Source of the DNA: CAWINH01 sp963837425
GTDB taxonomy: Bacteria > Chloroflexota > Limnocylindria > QHBO01
Length of the DNA stretch: 64,000 nt
Assembly: GCA_963837425.1 (NCBI GenBank)
Contig: CAWINH010000006.1
Location: 124,001 to 188,000, forward strand
Direction of reading: 5' to 3'
The position numbers and the translations under genes are program-made. Position 1 is the first letter of the stretch. Every line of letters starts with the position of its first letter. The notes below the pieces were generated by a model. The model searched no databases and was not told where the DNA came from. It worked only from the letters and a program-made list of their open reading frames with translations. Of the stretch, positions 25,617-33,767 are shown piece after piece.

Positions 25617-26708
25617 GTGGCCGCCACCACGCTGGCCGAGGCAGCCTTCGAGGCCCTGCTCGGCCGCGCGCGCGGCGATCCGATCCTCATCCTCGTCGAT
25701 GATCGGCTGCGCATCCAGCGTGCCGCACCCCAGGCCACCGCGCTCGCGGATCGCGAGGGAGCCGACGTATCGGGCATGAGCCTGATCGCGGCGTTTGGAT
25801 CCGCTCCCCTCGACGGCGTCGCGCGCGCCGCGCAGGCGGCCAGAGAGCCGGTGGTCGGCGAGGCCCAGCTCGGGCGGCTCGGGCGCGACACGTTCCAGGT
25901 CGACGCGGTGCCGCTCCCCGGCGGCGGGCTTGTGCTGGCGCTGCACGACATAACCGCCCTGCGACGGATGGAGCGCGTGCGGCGCGACCTCGTGGCGAAT
26001 ATCAGCCACGAGCTGCGGACTCCCCTCACCTCGGTGAAGCTGCTGGCCGAGACGCTGGCCGCGGGGGCGGCCGGCGACGCGGCCACGGCCCACGATTTCG
26101 CGACCCAGATCGAACGCGAGGTGGACCACCTGGCACAGCTCGTGGACGAGCTCCTGGACCTCACGGTCATCGAATCGGGCGAGGTCCGCCTCGCGATCGA
26201 GTCGCTCGACCCCGGGGAGCTGATCGCCTCGGTGAGCGAGCGCATCGCGCCGGTCGCCGAACGTCGCGGGATGTCCGTCCGCCAGCAGCCCGGTGACGAT
26301 CCGACGGCACGCGCCGCAGCCGATCCGACCCGCCTCGGCCAGGCGCTCCTCAACCTCGCCCACAACGCGGTGAAGTACAGCCACACCGGCGGCGAGATCC
26401 GGCTCGGTTGGACCCCGCGCGGGAGCTCGATCCGCTTCTTCGTGGCCGACGACGGCATTGGCATCTCGGCCGCGCACCAGGGCCGGATCTTCGAGCGCTT
26501 CTACAAGGTCGACCGCTCGCGCGCGCGACCACACGAGGCCGAAGGGCTCGCATCGGGAAGTGCGGGACTGGGGCTCGCGATCGTTCGACACATCGCCGAG
26601 GCCCACGGTGGGAGCGTCGGCGTCGAGAGCGCCGAGGGCGTCGGCTCCACGTTCTGGATCGAGGTGCCAACCGCGGACCCCGCGGTTAACCCCGGCCTCT
26701 CGACCTAG
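25617..26708 (+). CDS. phoR: PhoR-like sensor histidine kinase, apparently soluble
   Basis: 363 residues. PAS-like domain at about 20-110, HisKA with H131 (NISHELRTPLTSVKLLAETL), HATPase with N box 'LLNLAHNAVKYSH', G1 'DDGIGIS', F box 'IFERFYKVD' and G2 'GSAGLGLAIVRHIAEAHGG'. I see no hydrophobic segment long enough for a membrane helix, unlike classical PhoR. GTG start 6 bp after phoB. Its last 4 bp overlap the convergent yceI gene. Confidence 0.9.
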   Translation: MAATTLAEAAFEALLGRARGDPILILVDDRLRIQRAAPQATALADREGADVSGMSLIAAFGSAPLDGVARAAQAAREPVVGEAQLGRLGRDTFQVDAVPLPGGGLVLALHDITALRRMERVRRDLVANISHELRTPLTSVKLLAETLAAGAAGDAATAHDFATQIEREVDHLAQLVDELLDLTVIESGEVRLAIESLDPGELIASVSERIAPVAERRGMSVRQQPGDDPTARAAADPTRLGQALLNLAHNAVKYSHTGGEIRLGWTPRGSSIRFFVADDGIGISAAHQGRIFERFYKVDRSRARPHEAEGLASGSAGLGLAIVRHIAEAHGGSVGVESAEGVGSTFWIEVPTADPAVNPGLST

Positions 26709-27262
26709 GCGGCCGCCTCCGCGGACGCCTCCATCGCGCGCTCCACGATGGCGAGTTCGATCTGCACGTCGAGCTCCTTGCCAACCAGCCAGCCGCCACT
26801 CTCGATCGCGACGTTCCAGGTCAGTCCCCAGCGCTCGCGGGGGATGCGCGTCCGGGCCGAGAAGGCGGCCCGTCGACCACCCCGCAGGTCCGGAACGACC
26901 CCGGCCAGCGTCGCGTCGAGCGTGACGGGATGGGTGACGCCGCGGATCGTGAGGTCGCCGTGGATCGCCCAGCCGGCACCCTTCCGTTCGATGCCGGTCG
27001 ATGCGAAGGTGATCGTCGGGTAGGTCTCCGCGTCGAGGAAGTCCGGAGAGCGCAGGTGCGCGTCTCGCTGCTCGACCCCGGTCGAGATCGAGGCGGCGTC
27101 CAGGATGGCGGTCACCCGCGAGCGCTCCGGCGCTTCCGGGTCGAACTCGATGTCGAGGTCGTCAACCGCCAGGGTTCCGCGCACGGTCGTCAGCATCATG
27201 TGCTTCGCCGCGATGCTGACCTCGCTGTGCGTCGCGTCGAGTTGCCACGTCATGTTCGTCAT
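26705..27262 (-). CDS. YceI-family protein
   Basis: 185 residues of the lipocalin-like YceI fold: 'WQLDATHSEVSIAAKHMMLTTVRGTLAV', 'RDAHLRSPDFLDAETYPTITFAST', 'GDLTIRGVTHPVTLDATL' and 'FSARTRIPRERWGLTWN'. YceI proteins bind isoprenoids or other amphiphiles. There is no signal peptide, so it is presumably cytoplasmic. Start could also be the ATG 3 codons in. It diverges from a MarR gene across a clear operator, so MarR control is likely. Confidence 0.93.
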   Translation of the reverse strand: MTNMTWQLDATHSEVSIAAKHMMLTTVRGTLAVDDLDIEFDPEAPERSRVTAILDAASISTGVEQRDAHLRSPDFLDAETYPTITFASTGIERKGAGWAIHGDLTIRGVTHPVTLDATLAGVVPDLRGGRRAAFSARTRIPRERWGLTWNVAIESGGWLVGKELDVQIELAIVERAMEASAEAAA

Positions 27263-27306
27263 TGCTCCCTTTGTCGGTGCCGGGCTCTCTCCCCGGTCGA
27301 ATGTGA

Positions 27307-27347
27307 TTGCTTACGCAACTATATGCCTAGAGTAGTTGCGGTGTCAA
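27307..27347. promoter_or_regulatory. MarR-type operator between yceI and marR
   Basis: Perfect inverted arms CGCAACTA (27314-27321) and TAGTTGCG (27333-27340) extend into two 15-bp inverted sites, TAGTTGCGTAAGCAA (minus strand) and TAGTTGCGGTGTCAA (plus strand). Each contains TTG...CAA half-sites. They fill the short divergent promoter region. Confidence 0.65.
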
Positions 27348-27375
27348 CCACCAACGTGGCAAAATCGAAAGCGTC

Positions 27376-27843
27376 ATGGCACCGACCAGCGTTCCCGGAC
27401 CGCGCGACCCACGCCTCGAGGTGTGGCGCACGTTCCTCCAGGCGCACTTCCAGATCCGGCGGCAGCTCGAGCAGGAGCTCCAGGAGGAGCAGCAGATGTC
27501 GCTCGGCGAGTACGAGGTGCTGCTCGTGCTCGCGTACACCGATGGGCGTCGCAAGCGGATGAGCGAGCTCGCAGAATGGCTGATGCTCTCCCGCTCGGGC
27601 GCGACCCGCGTCATCGACCGGATGCAGGCCGCGGGCCTCGTGGACCGCGTCAGCTGCGAGACCGATCGACGCGGGCAGTGGGCGCAGCTCACGGACGCCG
27701 GCTACGACCGGCTGCGCGGCGCCTCCCCCACGCACCTGCGGGGGGTCGGCGAGCACTTCCTGAACCGGATCCGGCCCGATGACCTCGCCACCCTGGGGCG
27801 CATCCTGGGCCGGGTGAGCACCGAGGAGGCGACGGCCTCCTAG
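27376..27843 (+). CDS. MarR-family transcriptional regulator
   Basis: 155 residues. Winged helix at about 40-110: 'SLGEYEVLLVLAYTDGRRKRMSELAEWLMLSRSGATRVIDRMQAAGLVDRVSCETDRRGQWAQLTDAGY', flanked by dimerisation helices. It binds DNA as a dimer and usually responds to phenolic or oxidant ligands. Divergent from yceI; the inverted repeat at 27307-27347 is its likely site. Its 3' end overlaps ccmI by 4 bp. Confidence 0.93.
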   Translation: MAPTSVPGPRDPRLEVWRTFLQAHFQIRRQLEQELQEEQQMSLGEYEVLLVLAYTDGRRKRMSELAEWLMLSRSGATRVIDRMQAAGLVDRVSCETDRRGQWAQLTDAGYDRLRGASPTHLRGVGEHFLNRIRPDDLATLGRILGRVSTEEATAS

Positions 27844-28742
27844 CCGCCCCCATCGGAGGCCACCGGCAGCTCGCCGGCCGCCTCGGCGCGGAGGCTCTCG
27901 ATCATCGTCGTCCGCGGGTCGTCCGGTGCGATCGCAAGGAAGCGGTCGAACTGCCGGATCGCCTCGGCGGTGTCGCCGGAGCCGCGCAGCGCCTCGACGC
28001 CCCGGAAGAAGGGAATATCGGGGTCGTCGGACCCGACGACCCCGGCATATGCGTCGGTTGCCGATGCCGCATCGGTCCAGTCGCCCGCGTTGATATAGGC
28101 GGTGATGAGGCGACGATATGCCGATGCATTGTCCGGCTCCTGGGCGATGAGGGCGAGGAGCGCCAGGCCGGCGTTGCGCAGGTCATTCGACCCGTTCCCG
28201 GCCAGGTAGGCGTCGGCGAGATCGGAGAGCGCCTGGGTGTTGGCGGGGTCGGCGGCAAGCTGGTCGAGGAGCGTTCCAATCCGCGCCTGGCGCGCGTCTT
28301 CCTGCGCGATGGCCTGGGCCAGCGCCTGGTTGGTGGCGGTCGCCTCCCCGACTCCGATCGGCTTCGGCGCCGCGAACCCCGCCAGCAGGAGGACGGTCAG
28401 CACCACTCCGACCACGGCGGCCGCGCGTCGACCGCCGCCGGAGGCGGCCGGTGCGGCCGGGCCGGCAGCGCGCTCGAGCGCGGCAAGGCTCGTCGCGGCA
28501 CGGCCCTCCGCTTCACTCCGCTGCGCATCGTAGTCAGCGCCATCCAGCAGCCCGGCGCGGTGATCGGCCTCCACGTCGCGGAGCGTCTCGAGCGCGATCC
28601 GGTGCCGGATCTCGAGCGCCTCTCGCTCGGGATCGCCCGGCGCAGTGGCCGGGCGACGGGCACCGAGCAGTGGCCAGCCGACCGCCAGCGCGGTCGCGCC
28701 ACCGACCGACAGCAGGAGGAGCAGCTCGCGCAGGTCAGGCAT
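27840..28742 (-). CDS. ccmI: CcmI-like TPR protein of cytochrome c maturation
   Basis: 300 residues: N-terminal membrane helix (LRELLLLLSVGGATALAVGWPLL), a short coil 'ALETLRDVEADHRAGLLDGADYD', a second helix near 105-125 and then TPR-like repeats ('TQALSDLADAYLAGNGSNDLRNAGLALLALIAQEPDNASAYRRLITAYINAGDW'). CcmI holds apocytochrome c for heme ligation. The ATG at 28742 overlaps the end of ccmH by 8 bp; earlier in-frame sequence is shadow. Last gene of the ccm run. Confidence 0.85.
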   Translation of the reverse strand: MPDLRELLLLLSVGGATALAVGWPLLGARRPATAPGDPEREALEIRHRIALETLRDVEADHRAGLLDGADYDAQRSEAEGRAATSLAALERAAGPAAPAASGGGRRAAAVVGVVLTVLLLAGFAAPKPIGVGEATATNQALAQAIAQEDARQARIGTLLDQLAADPANTQALSDLADAYLAGNGSNDLRNAGLALLALIAQEPDNASAYRRLITAYINAGDWTDAASATDAYAGVVGSDDPDIPFFRGVEALRGSGDTAEAIRQFDRFLAIAPDDPRTTMIESLRAEAAGELPVASDGGG

Positions 28743-29202
28743 CGAGCTCCTCCACCTCGCTTCGGATACGCCGCAGCGCGTCCGATGCCGGCTGCGGCCC
28801 TGGCGAGGCGGCAGCCGCTGCCCGGGACGAGCCACGCAACCAGAGGAGCAGCAGCCCGCCGCCGACGAGCAGCCCGGCGAGCGGAACCACCCACGGCAGG
28901 GGGCCCGACGGTGAAAGCAGGATCCACTCTCCGTAGCGATCCACGAAGCTGGCCCGCACCTCGTCCATGCTCCGACCCGCGGCCAGCTGGGCGGCGATCT
29001 CGTCGCGGATGGACTGCGCCGCGGCCGTTTGCGACTCCGCGACCGACAGCCCCTGGCAGTCCGGGCAGCGCAGCTCGCTCGCGAGCTGGGCCGCCTGCGC
29101 CGTCGGGCTCGTCGGGTCCGCGGCGGGCAGCAGGCTGAACACGAGGCCCGCGGCGATGACGAGCACCGCCAGCCCGATGACCGACAGCGACGTGCCCTTC
29201 AT
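28735..29202 (-). CDS. ccmH: CcmH, apocytochrome thiol-reducing protein
   Basis: 155 residues. Signal/anchor helix at about 6-25, the conserved LRCPDCQGLSV motif with its CxxC, 'IRDEIAAQLAAGRSMDEVRASFVDRYGEWILLSP', then a second membrane helix. It reduces the CxxCH cysteines of apocytochromes before heme attachment. Start ATG at 29202 overlaps the ccmG stop (ATGA). Confidence 0.94.
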   Translation of the reverse strand: MKGTSLSVIGLAVLVIAAGLVFSLLPAADPTSPTAQAAQLASELRCPDCQGLSVAESQTAAAQSIRDEIAAQLAAGRSMDEVRASFVDRYGEWILLSPSGPLPWVVPLAGLLVGGGLLLLWLRGSSRAAAAASPGPQPASDALRRIRSEVEELDA

Positions 29203-29726
29203 CCGGCCGCCACCCCGAGCGCGGTCAGCTCCTGGCTCATGAACGCGGGCGTCAGCGGGCCGATGTGATGGGCGCGCACGACCCCGCTCGCGTCGACGAA
29301 GAACGTCTCGGGAGGCCCGGTCACCCCGAGCGCGAGCGACAGCCGGCCATCGGCATCGAGGAGGTTCGGATACCCACCGTCCCCGAAGCGCAGCAGGAAG
29401 GAGCGTGCGGCATCGGTCGTGTCCTGGTAGACGATGCCGACCATCCGCAGGCCGGAGCGACCCGCGGCGTCCACCAGGACCGGGTGCTCCTCGGCGCACG
29501 GCGTGCACCAGGAGGACCACACGTTGACGATCATCGGCATCCCGGCCAGGTCCGCGGTCGAGAGCCGTTCCCCGGTCAGCGTGGTGCCGGTCAGCACGGG
29601 CAGCGGCTTGCCGAGCAGTGGCGAGGCGATCTCGCGCGGATCGCGGCCGAGACCGGTGAAGAGCAGCCAGCCGAGCGGCACGACCAGCACCGGCACGATC
29701 AGCCAGCGAAGACGTTGCGCGCTCAT
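29199..29726 (-). CDS. ccmG: CcmG/DsbE-type thioredoxin-like protein
   Basis: 175 residues. N-terminal membrane anchor, then a TlpA-like thioredoxin domain with WCTPC ('IVNVWSSWCTPCAEEHPVLVDAAG'), the Cys pair that passes electrons to CcmH/apocytochrome, and a cis-Pro region 'VTGPPETFFVDASGVV'. ATGA overlaps on both sides (ccmF and ccmH). Confidence 0.93.
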   Translation of the reverse strand: MSAQRLRWLIVPVLVVPLGWLLFTGLGRDPREIASPLLGKPLPVLTGTTLTGERLSTADLAGMPMIVNVWSSWCTPCAEEHPVLVDAAGRSGLRMVGIVYQDTTDAARSFLLRFGDGGYPNLLDADGRLSLALGVTGPPETFFVDASGVVRAHHIGPLTPAFMSQELTALGVAAG

Positions 29727-31723
29727 GTCGGCGCAGGCTCGGGTTGCGGCTCGGTCAGCTCCTCGGTGTCGCGGACACGGCGACGGTCCGGCCACGCGGC
29801 GAAGAGGCCGCCGGTGGCCACGATCCCGCCCCCGATCCAGATCCATGCCACGAGCGGGTTGATGAACACGCGGAGCGTCACCGTCCCGCCGCCCGGATCG
29901 GCCGCCAGCAGGGTCACGTACAGGTCTTCGCCGGCCGCCGTTCGCACGGCCGGGGTGGCGATCGCGCTCGTCGAGTTCGGGTAGTCGCGCAGCGCCGCCG
30001 CCAACGCCCCGGCCTGCGGGCCGGAGAGGGTGAGCTCGGCGCGCGTCTCGATGACCCGCGGGTCCGACGCCAGCGGCGCCACGACCAGCTCATCGAAGCG
30101 CACCGCGTACCGACCCAGCGACAGGCTCTCGCCGCGATGCAGCGTCTCGGTCGCTTGCTCGCCCTGCGTCGCGGAGACGGCGATCGCCACCGCCATCACC
30201 GCGATCCCGGCGTGGACCAGGTAGCCACCGTAACGGCGCCGATTTCGCGTGGCGAGGCGCCAGGTTGCGACCGGAAGAGCCTCCGAACGCGTGCGCCCTC
30301 GGCTCCGCGCCCCGCGGACGACCTCCTCGCCCATGATCGTCACGACGAACACCGCGAGGCCAACCGTGAGCAGTGGCGCGGCGTCACGGAGACCGAGCGT
30401 CCAGCTGCCGACCGCTGCCAGCAACCCGGCCAGGATCGGAACCAGGAAGCGGCTGCGCACCGTCGCCCAGCGAGCGCCCCCCCACGGGAGCGCGGGGCCA
30501 ACCCCCATGAGGAAGACGAGCGCCAGGAAGATCGGCGCGTTCACCCGGTCGAACCACGGGGCGCCGACCGTGACCGTTTCTCCGGTGAGCGCCTGCTTGG
30601 CCATCGGATACAGCGTCCCGAAGACGACCGCCAGGCTCACGACCAGGAACAGGAGATTGTTGAACAGGAATGCCGACTCACGGCTCACGACCGCGCCGCC
30701 CGGCCTCCGGTCGCCGAGGTGGGGCAGCCGCCAGACGAGGAGACCCATGCCGCCGGCCAGGGTCAGGACGAGGGCGGCCAGGAACCAGATCCCGATCCCC
30801 GATTCGGTGAAGGAATGGACGCTGGCCACGACCCCGGAGCGGGTCAGGAAGGTGCCGAACAGGGTCAGGAAGAACGTGAGCAGGACGAGCAGGTGGCTCC
30901 AGACCCGCAGCGTGCCCCGCCGCTCAGCGACCATCGACGAGTGGATGAAGGCGGTTGCCGTCAGCCACGGCAGGAGCGCGGCGTTCTCGACCGGATCCCA
31001 GGCCCAGTAGCCGCCCCAGCCGAGGACCTCGTAGCTCCACCACGCTCCGGCCACAATGCCGACGCTGAGGAAGATCCACGGCGCGAGCGTCCAGCGGCGC
31101 ACCGCGCCGAGCCACTCCTCATCGGTGCGGCGCGTGATGAGTGCGGCCACCCCGAACGCGAACGGCACCGCCATGCCGGTGTAGCCCAGGTACAGGAGGG
31201 GCGGGTGGAGGCCCATGAACGGATTGTTCTGGAGGAGCGCGTTCGGGCCCGCCCCCTGGGTCGCGACCGGAGTCGTGCGGGTGAACGGGTCGCCCGGCCA
31301 GGTCATGACCGCGAAGAAGAAGGCGGTCCCCAGCGCGAGGGTGGCCCCGACCCACGGCATGAGCGCGGGCAGCCTGGACCGATACCGATGCAGGACCAGT
31401 ACCGCCCAGCCGGTGGCCAGCAGGGTCCAGAACAGGATCGAGCCCTCGAGTGCCGCCCACAGGCTGATCACCGAGTAGAAGACCGGCGTGGTGGTCGCGT
31501 TGTTCAGCGCCACGTACCGCACGGAGAAGTCGTGGGTCAGCAGGCTCCAGATCATCGCCGCGCTGGCGAGCGCCGCCAGGCAGAACGCGGCGACCATCGC
31601 GCGGCGGCCGAGGGCCGCGAGCTCGAGGTCGTGGCGCCGGGCGGCCAGCACGAAGAGGATGGCGGCACCGAGCGTCGTGGCCAGGCCCACGACCACCGCG
31701 ACGTGTCCCAGGGTCGGGATCAT
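29723..31723 (-). CDS. ccmF: heme lyase subunit CcmF
   Basis: 666 residues with about 15 membrane helices. The tryptophan-rich heme-handling WWD motif is clear ('WWSYEVLGWGGYWAWDPVENAALLPWL'), with 'HPPLLYLGYTGMAVPFAFG' before and 'FLTRSGVVASVHSF' after. It ligates heme from holo-CcmE to apocytochrome c outside the membrane. The ATG at 31723 overlaps the ccmE stop region; 50 upstream codons in frame are not conserved. Confidence 0.96.
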   Translation of the reverse strand: MIPTLGHVAVVVGLATTLGAAILFVLAARRHDLELAALGRRAMVAAFCLAALASAAMIWSLLTHDFSVRYVALNNATTTPVFYSVISLWAALEGSILFWTLLATGWAVLVLHRYRSRLPALMPWVGATLALGTAFFFAVMTWPGDPFTRTTPVATQGAGPNALLQNNPFMGLHPPLLYLGYTGMAVPFAFGVAALITRRTDEEWLGAVRRWTLAPWIFLSVGIVAGAWWSYEVLGWGGYWAWDPVENAALLPWLTATAFIHSSMVAERRGTLRVWSHLLVLLTFFLTLFGTFLTRSGVVASVHSFTESGIGIWFLAALVLTLAGGMGLLVWRLPHLGDRRPGGAVVSRESAFLFNNLLFLVVSLAVVFGTLYPMAKQALTGETVTVGAPWFDRVNAPIFLALVFLMGVGPALPWGGARWATVRSRFLVPILAGLLAAVGSWTLGLRDAAPLLTVGLAVFVVTIMGEEVVRGARSRGRTRSEALPVATWRLATRNRRRYGGYLVHAGIAVMAVAIAVSATQGEQATETLHRGESLSLGRYAVRFDELVVAPLASDPRVIETRAELTLSGPQAGALAAALRDYPNSTSAIATPAVRTAAGEDLYVTLLAADPGGGTVTLRVFINPLVAWIWIGGGIVATGGLFAAWPDRRRVRDTEELTEPQPEPAPT

Positions 31724-32184
31724 GAGCCCGGAATGATGACCTGGGTCGGAAGCTGGCCGTTCGTCGGCGCAACGTAGTTCTCGTCGTGCTTCACGATCAC
31801 CTGGGTCGGCAGGAACGTGCCATCGCCGCCCAGCGTGCCCTCGACCACGACCCCCACGTTCTCTCGCGGGCACATGAGGCCCGCGCCGGGTGCGCTGCGC
31901 ACCGGCATCTCCGTCGTGCCGTCGGTCAGGATGAAGTCGACGCCGCCGTTCGCGCAGGTCAGGGTCCCGTCCTTCACGAGGCCGCCGAGACGCACCGAGT
32001 CGCCAACCGCCACCTCACCACGGGCCACGAGCTCGGAGGGGGTCAGGTAATAGACGAGCGCGTTGCCGACCCCGGAGAGAGCCAGCCAGGCGATGACGGC
32101 GAGGATGACGCCAATCGCGACCAGCAGCCCCCAGCGGCCTCGCCGGCCCGGGGCCGGCTGCGCGGCAGGCGGTGGCAGGCTCAT
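31720..32184 (-). CDS. ccmE: heme chaperone CcmE
   Basis: 154 residues: one N-terminal membrane helix (LLVAIGVILAVIAWLALSG), an OB-fold domain ('YYLTPSELVARGEVAVGDSVRLGGLVKDGTL'), and the heme-binding HxxxY motif 'KHDENY' near residue 135. It covalently carries heme from CcmABCD to CcmF. ATGA overlap with ccmD. Confidence 0.96.
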   Translation of the reverse strand: MSLPPPAAQPAPGRRGRWGLLVAIGVILAVIAWLALSGVGNALVYYLTPSELVARGEVAVGDSVRLGGLVKDGTLTCANGGVDFILTDGTTEMPVRSAPGAGLMCPRENVGVVVEGTLGGDGTFLPTQVIVKHDENYVAPTNGQLPTQVIIPGS

Positions 32185-32342
32185 CCCCCGTCGCGCGGGA
32201 GCGCCGCCGATTCCGCGTCGCGCCGGATCCGCAGCGAGGCGTCACGGGCCACGTGGATGCGGCGCGCCAGGATGACCGCGTAGGCCGCGACCGAACCCAG
32301 GATGACGCCGTAGCCGGCGATCACAAATCCGAGGTCGGTCAT
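32181..32342 (-). CDS. ccmD: CcmD-like small membrane protein
   Basis: 53 residues (MTDLGFVIAGYGVILGSVAAYAVILARRIHVARD...): one membrane helix followed by a basic cytoplasmic tail with 'RRDAES', as in CcmD/heme exporter D. Overlaps the stop of ccmC and the start of ccmE by ATGA-type junctions. Identification rests on size, topology and position between ccmC and ccmE. Confidence 0.85.
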   Translation of the reverse strand: MTDLGFVIAGYGVILGSVAAYAVILARRIHVARDASLRIRRDAESAALPRDGG

Positions 32343-33076
32343 GGGGCCGGTTCCTCGGCACGAGCGGCGCTCACCCGCGTGGCGCGGGCCGCGCTCAGGC
32401 GGCCGACGCGCCCGTGCTCCTCGAGCTGCCACTCGATCCGGGCCAGCTGATAGCGGCGGATCATGAGCCAGGCCCAGACGACGGTGAAGGCGACGAGCAT
32501 CGACAGCAGCGCGGCGACGAACTGGGCCGGGGCCGCGGGATGCAGCACCTTGTCCGGAGAGCCGAAGGTCGGTGTCTGGTGCAGGCCGCGCCACCACTCG
32601 ACGCTGAAGTGGACGATCGGGATGTCGACCGCCGCGATGATCCCGACGACCGCCGACCGCGCGGCGCGCCGTACCGGATCGTCGGTGAGACGGCGGAACA
32701 GGAGATATCCGACGTAGAGGGCCAGCAGCAGCGCGGTCGTCGAGAGCCGGGGATCCTCCCATTGCCAGAAGACGCCCCACACCGGCTTCGCCCACATCAT
32801 CCCGCCCCAGATGGCGAGCGCGGTGAACAGGACGCCGACCTCCGCGCCGGCCACGGCGAGCGCGTCGAGGCGCAGATCCCGCTTCCACAGGTAGGCGACG
32901 CCCGCGAGCGCGGTGACCCCGAACGAGAGGTACGCGAGCCATGCGGACGGGACGTGGACGTACATGATCCGCTGCGCGTCGCCCTGGTTCACGTCGGCTG
33001 GCACCACGAACAGCGCGAATGCCGCCGAGCCGATGACCGCCACCAGGCCCACGAAGCCGAGGATCCGCGTCTTCAC
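32339..33076 (-). CDS. ccmC: heme exporter protein CcmC
   Basis: 245 residues with six membrane helices. WWD-type motif 'WGVFWQWEDPRLSTTALLLALYVGY' is clear, with 'IMYVHVPSAWLAYL' (heme-ligand His region) and 'VHFSVEWWRGLHQ' flanking. It delivers heme to CcmE. GTG at 33076 has GGAGG 6 nt upstream and begins 2 bp after ccmB ends. Confidence 0.96.
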   Translation of the reverse strand: MKTRILGFVGLVAVIGSAAFALFVVPADVNQGDAQRIMYVHVPSAWLAYLSFGVTALAGVAYLWKRDLRLDALAVAGAEVGVLFTALAIWGGMMWAKPVWGVFWQWEDPRLSTTALLLALYVGYLLFRRLTDDPVRRAARSAVVGIIAAVDIPIVHFSVEWWRGLHQTPTFGSPDKVLHPAAPAQFVAALLSMLVAFTVVWAWLMIRRYQLARIEWQLEEHGRVGRLSAARATRVSAARAEEPAP

Positions 33077-33077
33077 G

Positions 33078-33767
33078 TCAGTCCTCCAGGAGGTGCCCGT
33101 AGGTGGCCGCTCCGGCCACCAGCATGACGATATCGAAGCCGGCGAGCAGCTGCAGCCAGGCCGGCAGCTCGCCGTAGGGATCGCCACCGAGGGCCGCGGA
33201 GGTCGCCTTCACGGCGGCGAGCAGGAGCGGCGCGATGACCGGCAGCATGAGCAGCGGGAGCAGCACCTCGCGAGCCTGCATCCGGACCGTGACGCCGGCG
33301 TAGAAGGTCCCGACCGCAGCGAAGCCAATCGACCCGAGGACGACGATCAGCGCCAGCGCGGGCCATGCCGAACCGACGTCGATCCCGTACAGGATCGCCA
33401 CCACGATCAGCAGCACGACGGCGAGCGTGAGCATCGCGGCCAGGCCGGCGAGAGCCTTGCCGAGATAGATGGCCGGTCGGTCGACCGGGTAGCGGGCGAG
33501 CTCGTCGAGCGCGTCGTCATCGGCCTCCAGCTGGTGGAGGCGGGCGACGGTGAGGAGGCCGCCGAAGACGATCGCCAGCCATAGCAGCCCCGGCGCCGCC
33601 TCCGCGAGCTTGCGGGAGTCCGGCCCCAGCGCGAACCCGAACAGGAGCAGGACCAGCGCCGCGAAGAAGGCCGTGGAGCCCGCCGCGGAGCGACCGCGGA
33701 GCTCGGCCATCGCGTCCTTGCGGGCGATGGCCCAGGCGATCGCCGCATCCCGGCGCCAGCCCCCCAT
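33078..33767 (-). CDS. ccmB: heme exporter protein CcmB
   Basis: 229 residues, six membrane helices: 'AWAIARKDAMAELRGR', 'LAIVFGGLLTVARLHQLEADDDALDELARYPVDRPAIYLGKALAG' and 'LLPLLMLPVIAPLLLAAVKAT' match CcmB. It is the membrane partner of the CcmA ATPase. The ATG overlaps the ccmA stop (TGATG). Confidence 0.95.
   Translation of the reverse strand: MGGWRRDAAIAWAIARKDAMAELRGRSAAGSTAFFAALVLLLFGFALGPDSRKLAEAAPGLLWLAIVFGGLLTVARLHQLEADDDALDELARYPVDRPAIYLGKALAGLAAMLTLAVVLLIVVAILYGIDVGSAWPALALIVVLGSIGFAAVGTFYAGVTVRMQAREVLLPLLMLPVIAPLLLAAVKATSAALGGDPYGELPAWLQLLAGFDIVMLVAGAATYGHLLED

Noticed and set aside
24141..26606. Long open frame antisense to phoU-phoB-phoR
   Set aside because: Composition is shadow-like and it lies opposite three well-supported genes.
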